From NCBI GenBank assembly GCA_017408485.1, contig JAFQUM010000025.1:1-48535 (forward strand): a DNA stretch of 48,535 nucleotides, written 5' to 3'. The translations under genes were made by a program, and so were the position numbers. Below are positions 42,116 to 48,535 of the stretch, one piece after another; positions within the stretch are counted from its first letter, which is position 1; every line of letters starts with the position of its first letter. The notes under the pieces are model-generated. The model was not told where the DNA came from, searched no databases, and worked only from the letters and a program-made list of their open reading frames with translations. This stretch comes from Clostridia bacterium. Its GTDB lineage: Bacteria > Bacillota > Clostridia > Oscillospirales > Butyricicoccaceae.

Positions 42116-44383
42116 TTAACCCAAATACTCCACCGCCATTGAGCGCAGCGCGACCTTACCTTTGCCATTTATGGTAACGCAGAATCTGTCGCAGCTGCCT
42201 ATTGGCAGAGGCACCTCAAAGCTTGTGGCTTTGATCGATCTGTGGCTATATACATTTTTAGTCCTTTTACCATCTTCCCTGACTGATATTTGCAAAAAGG
42301 CGTTTTCACTCATATCCACACGCAGCATAAGTCGGCTATAGCACCTTTTACCCGCTGTGCCGCTTTCGAAGGGTACAAGCTCCAAACTCCACTGTGCATC
42401 TTTTGTATCACCCGAATTGGAATATATCTCCCCGTCCCGCAATGCAATGATATGCTCGTTATCCGTAAGCATTGTGTCAAATCCATCAGCACTCTGCTTC
42501 ATCCATAGTCCGTGAAGCTTGTCATAGACATACACTCCGTCACCGAGGCTGATGTAGTAATCCATTCCCAACGCCGCCGAGCTGCGGGCTGTGCTTTCCA
42601 CATTGCCAAGCGGGTATGATATAAGCTTTGGCACACCGCCGCTATAAGCATAAACACCATACTTGCCCTTGTAATAAAGCACCTCGTCAATTATCTGCAA
42701 TGACCGCTCACTGCCCTTTTGCACTCCCGCTATCTCATACTCGTTCATATAGTATTCCGCAGGGAATGAGCCAAGCATCTTGTGCAAGCGGTTTTCCTTA
42801 AAGCAGCACACACCGCCGCCATAAGCGCAGATGGCTGTAAAATCGTCCTCGCTTGCCACCGCCACCGCATAGGAGTCTGTGGAAACAACATCAAACTCGG
42901 TAAACTCACCGGGCAAGCCTAAAGCGGATGCATAAATGGTATGTGTTCTGTTGCTGACTCCCCAAAGCCTATTCTCACTCTCGCAGATATAATCAAGGTC
43001 GGGAATATGCCTTGATACCTTGACGCTTGCATCCTCAAGTGAATAGGGTAGCATTTCAATATCCGCAGCTTGCTCCGCAACAGATGTGGCTTCATACCTG
43101 CCTATAGTGGTCAGTTTGGTTTTGTCCCACACATAGATAAAACCGTCATTTTTAAAGTACAGCCATTTTCCCGCCTTGACGGTGTCATAAATGGTTACCG
43201 AAAAATATCCGCTTTTTTCGACTATCGTCTCATCTTCAGGGGTATCACTGTCGTAAACAAAATACCGCGCCTTGATGATCTTTTCTCCGCTTATATCCTC
43301 ATCAATTAGAATATAACTCAAAGCGCCTGTAAAGGTATTTTGCGCAAAGATCAAAGAATTGGTCTCTCCGTCAACCTTTGCAATGCTTATCCCCACACCG
43401 TCATAGAGACTATGGGGAGTTCCCGTCACATCAACAATGTCTCCCTCTTTAAATGTTCCCGAAAAGATGACCGATCCGTCGGTTGCGGAATAGGCATTAT
43501 AGAAGTATGTGTTTGTGATGTAATTGATTGGATCATAAGGATTATCCGGTCCATTTGTGCCGCCCGATTCATACTCATATTCAGTTTGAACATCAGTTAC
43601 CACGCAATAAATGCCTTGGGTATTGTACCTTGAAATATCAGGATCATTACGCACATCTCCTCTGACTATGTTCATCCCATCGTCATCGGTGATCTCCGGA
43701 ATAAATATCGTGCCGGCAAACAAGCCATATATACCGCTTCCCACCATACCATCCCATTTCACAAGAGACTTCTTTTCTTGCAGTTCACGCAGATTGACCC
43801 ATACCTTGTTTGCATCGTCCCAGCATTTGGCAATGGCATTTCTGTCTGTGCCGTAGGAATATGTACAAAGCTTATCCGTATCTTCGCCGTAATGATCCCC
43901 GATCTTTTCGCTCAGTCCCTCTTGCACAGGCGCATCTGTGGCAAAGGAGATAGAATTATCTCCCATTTCTACCGCATTGCTTCCGCTTGCCGAGAGCAGC
44001 CCCTCGGCAAGATCGTACAGCTCAAGTGTATTAAGGTCGATATATTTCTTATCGGGAAATATGCAAAGGCGGGTATTTACCGTGGCAAACTGCTTTTTTC
44101 CCCTTGTGACATAGCCGATATTCTTGCCGTCAAAGACAAGCAATCCGTCATCGGCTATGGTAAGCAGATTTCCGTTATGCTCATACATATCCACAATGCC
44201 GCTTTGCTCACCGTAAGGTACAAAAGGCTTGCTCTGTGTCAATGTTGGATATTGCTCGCTCGTCAGCCCCACGCTGTCCCGAAGCTGACCTTCTTTGAAG
44301 TTCTCCGTCCTATTCAGCCCCAAAAAACCGCCGATCTGTCTCATTTTCTTTTTAGTCGAGTATGTAAGCTTAGGAAAATACAT
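42116..44383 (-). CDS. Phage-type structural protein (packaged-DNA stabilization/tail-accessory-like, large)
   Basis: 755 residues without signal peptide. The N-terminus (QIGGFLGLNRTENFKEGQLR, DSVGLTSEQYPTLTQSKPF) is of the kind I know from prophages of gut Clostridia, where such proteins follow a short connector gene and are compared with P22 gp10-like proteins. The rest is repetitive beta structure, propeller-like, with many short Tyr/Gly/Asp turns (YAYSGGVPKLISYPLG, VYVYDKLHGLWMKQSADG). It starts 1 base after the stop of the 114-residue gene, behind AAGGTGAT, as in phage late operons. Capsid, portal and terminase genes are not in view, so a full prophage beyond 48.5 kb or a remnant are both open. 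Confidence 0.65.
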   Translation of the reverse strand: MYFPKLTYSTKKKMRQIGGFLGLNRTENFKEGQLRDSVGLTSEQYPTLTQSKPFVPYGEQSGIVDMYEHNGNLLTIADDGLLVFDGKNIGYVTRGKKQFATVNTRLCIFPDKKYIDLNTLELYDLAEGLLSASGSNAVEMGDNSISFATDAPVQEGLSEKIGDHYGEDTDKLCTYSYGTDRNAIAKCWDDANKVWVNLRELQEKKSLVKWDGMVGSGIYGLFAGTIFIPEITDDDGMNIVRGDVRNDPDISRYNTQGIYCVVTDVQTEYEYESGGTNGPDNPYDPINYITNTYFYNAYSATDGSVIFSGTFKEGDIVDVTGTPHSLYDGVGISIAKVDGETNSLIFAQNTFTGALSYILIDEDISGEKIIKARYFVYDSDTPEDETIVEKSGYFSVTIYDTVKAGKWLYFKNDGFIYVWDKTKLTTIGRYEATSVAEQAADIEMLPYSLEDASVKVSRHIPDLDYICESENRLWGVSNRTHTIYASALGLPGEFTEFDVVSTDSYAVAVASEDDFTAICAYGGGVCCFKENRLHKMLGSFPAEYYMNEYEIAGVQKGSERSLQIIDEVLYYKGKYGVYAYSGGVPKLISYPLGNVESTARSSAALGMDYYISLGDGVYVYDKLHGLWMKQSADGFDTMLTDNEHIIALRDGEIYSNSGDTKDAQWSLELVPFESGTAGKRCYSRLMLRVDMSENAFLQISVREDGKRTKNVYSHRSIKATSFEVPLPIGSCDRFCVTINGKGKVALRSMAVEYLG

Positions 44384-44384
44384 T

Positions 44385-44729
44385 TTATATCACCTTCCAA
44401 TTAACCGCAGTATCAGGCAGATTGTTTCGGCGAAATCGGGCGCGGGCATCTCTGTAACCTTCGTTGAACAGCACCATATCATTGGCATAAAGGGTGCTGT
44501 CGCGGTTTGCCACATCTATCATCGCCATAAGGTAAAAAATGTAAATATCCTCATCGGGTGACGGCATAAGCAGCTCTCTGTCGTGGGGAAATGGATCCTC
44601 CTCATGTGGCTTGCCCATCAGCTCGGCAATATCCCCATCAAGGGTACAGACCCAAGCGCTTTTTGTTTCTTCCTCTATACTGTTTGGTCTTAATTCATCC
44701 GCTCTGCGGATAGCTTCTTTTATTGTCAT
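44385..44729 (-). CDS. Phage-type small head-tail connector-like protein
   Basis: 114 residues with the pattern of small connector proteins from Clostridia phages: an N-terminal helix AIRRADELRPNSIEEETK, the WVCTLDGDIAELMG segment, an acidic LLMPSPDEDIYIFYLMAMID stretch and ANRDSTLYANDMVLFNEGYR. These usually lie between the capsid and tail genes. GAAGGAAG precedes the ATG. The gene is directly coupled to the 755-residue gene. Upstream on the minus strand a terminator at 44763 and the lipoprotein gene at 44991 separate it from the 788-residue gene, so it needs its own promoter, which I did not find. Confidence 0.65.
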   Translation of the reverse strand: MTIKEAIRRADELRPNSIEEETKSAWVCTLDGDIAELMGKPHEEDPFPHDRELLMPSPDEDIYIFYLMAMIDVANRDSTLYANDMVLFNEGYRDARARFRRNNLPDTAVNWKVI

Positions 44730-44762
44730 TTTTGTTCTTCCTTTCTTTTCGAATAATAAAAT

Positions 44763-44806
44763 AAAAAAGCACGGAAAAAGAAGGGTCTATGCCCTGCTTT
44801 GCCGTG
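44763..44806 (-). terminator. Terminator upstream of the connector gene
   Basis: Minus strand GCACGGCAAAGCAGGG-cata-GACCCTTCTTTTTCCGTGC, then TTTTTT. It would stop minus-strand reading coming from the phage-type gene at 46158. Confidence 0.6.
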
Positions 44807-44863
44807 CCGTGTCACGAAATTATATCCGCGGTAATATTTTGTTTGATCGTTTGTAATTATTCC

Positions 44864-44885
44864 ATTGTGACCTATAGGTCACAAT
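44864..44885. repeat. 22-base perfect palindrome around GTGACCTATAGGTCAC
   Basis: ATTGTGACCTA and its exact complement; next to it TTGACCGGTCGA forms a second palindrome. The longer copy at 17986 has the same ATTGTGACCT arms. It lies about 40 bases before the lipoprotein promoter. Confidence 0.7.
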
Positions 44886-44927
44886 CGGTTGACCGGTCGA
44901 TCGTTTTGCACCGTCAACTTGGACGAC

Positions 44928-44956
44928 TTGTAAAAGATCATGCTTTCTGCTATACT
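44928..44956 (+). promoter_or_regulatory. Promoter of the lipoprotein gene
   Basis: TTGTAA (44928-44933), 17-base spacer, TATACT (44951-44956). Confidence 0.65.
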
Positions 44957-44990
44957 TATCTCAACGAAAATCTTACTTCAGGAGGGTGCT

Positions 44991-46118
44991 ATGAAAAAGC
45001 TTACGGTTTTTGCTCTGCTTTTGGTGCTTTGTCTCTGCCTTTGCGCCTGCGGGGAAAGCGAAAAGCCTGATGAAATTGCCGATATCCCCAATATTGACCA
45101 CAATATTCTTGATGCAGACAGGCATTTGGGCAACAGCTATGAAAACTATTCCTCCGAGGATACTCTGCTGGTAGAATACGGAAACCGCATTTACCACGCT
45201 TATAATTCAAGGCACGAGATCAAGGAATACTGCACCGCCAATGACAAGGAAAAGTCTCTCGGCATTTACGGCACCAATCTCAGCGTGTACAAAAATGTGC
45301 TGTACTATATCGCCGAAGACGAACTTTCCATTCACGCTTTTGATCTTGCAACAAGCATTGATTCTGTATGGATCACCGGCGAGGAGATCCTAAATAAAAT
45401 CCCAAAAAGCCAACACCCGACTCATTATTTTTCACCTCAAATCGGCAATCTATTAATTAGCGACTATGGTTTTTCATTAATGCTGGGGCATATTTATGGA
45501 TATTTTATCCATGTGGATTTTAATAATAATCTTATTATGTCACACTATCTCGGTTATGGCGTTTCTGCGGATAATTGCTCTGTTGTTCCGATATCTAATA
45601 CAAATGTCATCATCACTGACATGAGTTTGTCTTATATACTTTCTTTTGATTTAAAATCCCTCGAATTAAATCAAAAATCTACAGAGCATATGATATATAA
45701 AACTCTATCAACCTCTAACGGCAGACTTTATGTCGTCACGGCCGATGATAGACTTCTATTCGAGCTTTCTTCCAATCTCTGCGAGTACAAACCTATTACC
45801 CTTCCACAAGGCAATCTAAGCAATCTCCGTGCTGTTGCAATTCATAACGACAGAGTGATTTACGGATTTGTAGATTCCCTGTATTATGACTGTTCACACT
45901 ATTTTCAACTTGGGGAAGCTGATTACGCTCTCGCTATGCCCGACGTTGAACTTTTCAACATAACTTTCACATCAAATGGATTAATATTTGCTATTACAAA
46001 TGATAGCTCGGAGTTAGATTATAACGATTCCCAAATTAAAAAATATATTATGGCAAACTATGACTTTACTACGACCCGTATATTAGATGAAAAGTACGAG
46101 ACTTTCGCCTTAAATTGA
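44991..46118 (+). CDS. Lipoprotein with propeller-like repeats
   Basis: 375 residues from ATG 44991, which has CAGGAGGG before it; an upstream in-frame ATG would put extra residues before the signal. Signal peptide with lipobox LCAC (Cys20). The mature part looks like short beta repeats of the DUF5050 kind (NRIYHAYNSRHEIK, YKNVLYYIAEDELSIHAFDL, TSNGRLYVVTADDRLLFEL), which suggests a beta-propeller at the cell surface. It has no relatives nearby. The second half is richer in A and T than the first. It sits inside the phage-type region on the opposite strand with its own promoter and terminator, like cargo genes in prophages. Function unknown. Confidence 0.82.
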   Translation: MKKLTVFALLLVLCLCLCACGESEKPDEIADIPNIDHNILDADRHLGNSYENYSSEDTLLVEYGNRIYHAYNSRHEIKEYCTANDKEKSLGIYGTNLSVYKNVLYYIAEDELSIHAFDLATSIDSVWITGEEILNKIPKSQHPTHYFSPQIGNLLISDYGFSLMLGHIYGYFIHVDFNNNLIMSHYLGYGVSADNCSVVPISNTNVIITDMSLSYILSFDLKSLELNQKSTEHMIYKTLSTSNGRLYVVTADDRLLFELSSNLCEYKPITLPQGNLSNLRAVAIHNDRVIYGFVDSLYYDCSHYFQLGEADYALAMPDVELFNITFTSNGLIFAITNDSSELDYNDSQIKKYIMANYDFTTTRILDEKYETFALN

Positions 46119-46125
46119 CTTTTTT

Positions 46126-46156
46126 AACTGCTAAGCATCTGTTTAGCAGTTTTTAT
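46126..46156 (+). terminator. Terminator after the lipoprotein gene
   Basis: AACTGCTAA-gcatctg-TTTAGCAGTTTTTA, between convergent genes. Confidence 0.88.
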
Positions 46157-46157
46157 A

Positions 46158-48524
46158 TCATTTTTTCTGTGTTAATACTTCCAATATGTATTGGTATGCC
46201 AATTCCTCAAAATCTATTGTATAGGTCTTTTCAAAAACCATTTTTTCATAAAGAGGTTTTAACATCTCTTTTAAAACAGTTTCGCTACCTGCAATAACAC
46301 CATTTCCAAGCTCTAGAACCACTCTTTGATATGCTTTATCTATATCAATAACCCTTTCTGCGATAACATCGCCCCATGATTCATCGGCTATTCCCAATTC
46401 TTTCATTCGTTTAGGAATCAACTCGAAGCATAGTTCGGATGCTCCTATAAGTGTTGCGTAATTAAAAGCTTGTATTGAATTGTACCCCTGATTTATTGCT
46501 GAGTTGTATGCATTTCCTGTTTCACTAGCTATGCTTATGGACTTTGAAAAACCTTTTACTATTATACTCCCAGATGCCATATACAAAGAATCAAGCAATA
46601 TTGATGGTGTACTTTCTCCAATTTTATGTGCCGCTTTGTACAAAATTTTGGTAAACGAGTCTGCATTTTCAATTGTTGCTTGATATTGATATTGAAGCTT
46701 CGATGTTTCTATTGGTTTGCTGTCAAATAGTTGCCTTAATCCAATCCCAAATCTTGCAAGTCCTGCATTAAACGATGTTGCCATCTTCTCTAAGAAGTTA
46801 TCGTCGGATGCATCAACCAACCCCCAACGATAATTTAATCCATCCTCATAATCTCTTACTGTTCCTTCTACCGAGATGTAGTAGTTTTTCTTATTGATAA
46901 GAGAATCAAGGTATTCATCAGCCTTTTCATCTCCAAACTTATGATAGATATAATTGTAAGTCTTGATCTCTTCTTCGGTCATATGGTCGTAGACTTCAAA
47001 CTCACCTGTGGGACGCCTTTCGGTATACATCAGTCCACCATAGCGATGGGCATTGGGAAGTTGTCCGTTAGCATTGAAATCACTTCCGCTTTTGCTCTGA
47101 ACTTTATAATATTTTCTCATTCCAAAGGTGTCATTGATGTAATAATAGGGATCATTTACATTGTTTTTAAGAAATGCTCTTATTTGCGGCTCATTTTGCA
47201 GCTCGGGAACTTTTGCCTTGCTCAACTGATTCCAATCGGATGCCTTTCTGTATTGAGTATACTCAATATCCTTCATATAGCTCATCTGCGCTAATAGGAT
47301 CTGCTTATCATTAGTGTACTTGTTTACAAGTGCTTGAAAAGTGTTTCGGCGCCCTTGATTATTTTTACCTATTGCCCAATTGCAGGCTCTTTGGCATGCA
47401 TTTATATTTTTTTCGATCGTCTCAAGCATACTCACTAAATCTTCATAGGTCGCACCCTCATCTATCATCTTCTGCACATTATCCCTGAAATTATCGGTGT
47501 TGACACTGGTCAATGCCTTTTCGAGAGGTTCAAGCCTTTTGTTCCAAGCAGCAATTTGTTCCTCTATAAGCTTTTTCTCTTCTCTTAGGGCAACATCTTC
47601 AGGATAATCTGAGTTTGCATACAGATATTTAGGATCTCTCAGCAGATCGGTAAGTCTTATTATTTCTGCCACACCTTGATTGAGCAACTTTACCGCCTCA
47701 TCATAATTGTTGTATGCTAAATATTCTCCTTCACTGGAATACAGTTTTCTGACCACAATTTCTACCTGTAATCCCACCTTTTCCTTGGACAAGTCGCTCC
47801 TTAATCCTCTAAGCTCCTCCAATATCTCGTCGATCTCCTCGCCGCCATAGACCTCATTGACCTCATCGTGGTTGTTGGTTATATAGTCGATATACCAATC
47901 TATCATAGAGATGGCTTTATCGATCTGCCCTGTTCGGGTATTGACAATGTGATTCAATGTGGTCGATACATAATACTTTCCGTCTTTTTCTCCGAATTCA
48001 TCTTTTCCGTTTCGGTCTTCATATTCTTTCACAAGTGTTCCTACAAAAGCATCCAGCTTGGGGATCATCATTTCTACATCACGGAAGTTGTATGTATCTA
48101 CACCTCGGTTAATCCAATATATGAAGCTGTTCGCTTGCGTTTGGTTGGGCGGGGTATATGTGGTATTCTTGGTTGCCGTCTGTATAGTTGCCGTTGCGCT
48201 TGCGGTGGACGGTGATGAAGGGTTGGTTTTGCCTCCCGCCGCTGATGTTGTGGGTTGTGCCGCCGTGCTTGTTCCCATCGTAGTTGGCGCCCCTGCCGTG
48301 CTTGTTCCCGTCGTAGTTGGTAAGCTTGGCTGAGGACTTGAGGCAGTGTGGGACAGCATCTGCATTTGCGGCTGTCCGTCCGAGGGTCTATAAAGCAAGG
48401 TTTGATAGCCAATATTCTCTTTAGGCTTGGTCAGTCGATCCTGCAGCTTTTTCAAAGCATTCTTTTCGCTTGTTAAAAAAGCAAGCTCATCCTCTACCTC
48501 TGCGGGGGTTTTCCACCAAGACAT
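46158..48524 (-). CDS. Large phage-type minor capsid/internal virion-like protein
   Basis: 788 residues. Residues 1-40 are a charged helix (PAEVEDELAFLTSEKNALKK); about 65-125 is a Ser/Thr/Pro/Ala-rich low-complexity linker with repeated TTTGTSTA/TTMGTSTA pieces; about 130-420 is helical and acidic, coiled-coil-like; about 560-600 has a small YISVEGTVRDYEDG part; the last 150 residues (SLYMASGSIIVKGFSKSI, TGNAYNSAINQGYNSIQAFN) match the C-terminal pattern that I know from large minor head proteins of Clostridia prophages, with an Ala/Gly-rich helix and a late LKEMLKPLYEK segment. Only 11 bases remain after the ATG at 48524 before the window ends, so the true start could lie further out. Confidence 0.6.
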   Translation of the reverse strand: MSWWKTPAEVEDELAFLTSEKNALKKLQDRLTKPKENIGYQTLLYRPSDGQPQMQMLSHTASSPQPSLPTTTGTSTAGAPTTMGTSTAAQPTTSAAGGKTNPSSPSTASATATIQTATKNTTYTPPNQTQANSFIYWINRGVDTYNFRDVEMMIPKLDAFVGTLVKEYEDRNGKDEFGEKDGKYYVSTTLNHIVNTRTGQIDKAISMIDWYIDYITNNHDEVNEVYGGEEIDEILEELRGLRSDLSKEKVGLQVEIVVRKLYSSEGEYLAYNNYDEAVKLLNQGVAEIIRLTDLLRDPKYLYANSDYPEDVALREEKKLIEEQIAAWNKRLEPLEKALTSVNTDNFRDNVQKMIDEGATYEDLVSMLETIEKNINACQRACNWAIGKNNQGRRNTFQALVNKYTNDKQILLAQMSYMKDIEYTQYRKASDWNQLSKAKVPELQNEPQIRAFLKNNVNDPYYYINDTFGMRKYYKVQSKSGSDFNANGQLPNAHRYGGLMYTERRPTGEFEVYDHMTEEEIKTYNYIYHKFGDEKADEYLDSLINKKNYYISVEGTVRDYEDGLNYRWGLVDASDDNFLEKMATSFNAGLARFGIGLRQLFDSKPIETSKLQYQYQATIENADSFTKILYKAAHKIGESTPSILLDSLYMASGSIIVKGFSKSISIASETGNAYNSAINQGYNSIQAFNYATLIGASELCFELIPKRMKELGIADESWGDVIAERVIDIDKAYQRVVLELGNGVIAGSETVLKEMLKPLYEKMVFEKTYTIDFEELAYQYILEVLTQKK

Positions 48525-48535
48525 ATTATCTTTAA

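Overview
The window looks like a chromosomal segment of an anaerobic, spore-forming Firmicute of class Clostridia, probably an uncultured Oscillospirales-type gut bacterium. The evidence is the SpoIIP-like and SleB-like wall hydrolases, the B12-dependent glutamate mutase pathway, split transketolase, diderm-free lipoprotein signals, strong AGGAGG ribosome binding sites and SigA-type promoters. I cannot name the species from sequence alone.

Layout. 1-9.9 kb: a peptide-binding lipoprotein, a PflX-like radical SAM protein, an NAD synthetase whose glutaminase domain looks dead, a two-gene transketolase, a MATE exporter, a remnant of a P-II-like gene and a ZIP metal transporter. 10.0-11.4 kb: a tRNA-Pro(GGG) followed by duplicated tRNA-tail and terminator fragments around an orphan gene. 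11.4-16 kb: an M14 carboxypeptidase lipoprotein, a YugP-type membrane zinc protease and a GntR regulator. 16.2-19.6 kb: two paralogous ECF sigma / membrane anti-sigma pairs, each preceded by the same 46-bp promoter-like block and by arrays of small hairpins. 20-25.5 kb: a PhzF-like enzyme, a calcium-type P-ATPase and two SleB-type wall hydrolases. 25.6-31 kb: a small Xre regulator, then the complete glutamate mutase operon glmS-glmL-glmE-mal (read leftwards), which converts glutamate to 3-methylaspartate and mesaconate. 31-37.8 kb: an SLH-SpoIIP protein and a 1726-residue secreted protein. 38-42 kb: a MocR-type regulator that lacks the PLP lysine, ComEC and a small membrane protein. 42.1-48.5 kb: phage-type structural genes on the minus strand, interrupted by a host-type lipoprotein gene on the plus strand.

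The most unusual content lies between genes. One family of about 107-bp nested hairpins (TAAAATTG...CAATTTTA ends) occurs at least eight times; its frame is conserved while the middle stem differs between copies yet stays self-complementary. Other families in the window follow the same rule of a fixed frame and a variable but paired stem: the hairpin arrays with ATGAATT/AATTCAT or ATTTCAT spacers near the sigma operons, and the CCTC..GAGG repeat. Stem pairing appears to be maintained while sequence is free to change, which suggests selection on structure or a copying process that makes palindromes.

Regulatory reading: WalR-type boxes (TGTWAH-N5-TGTWAH) sit in the promoters of two wall-hydrolase genes, linking them to a WalRK-type cell wall stress system; the two sigma operons may share one ECF promoter class and cross-regulate. 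Several enzyme-derived proteins here have lost signature catalytic residues (NadE glutaminase Cys, MocR PLP Lys, ComEC metallo-beta-lactamase motifs, an SGNH-like Ser), and each is recorded separately.
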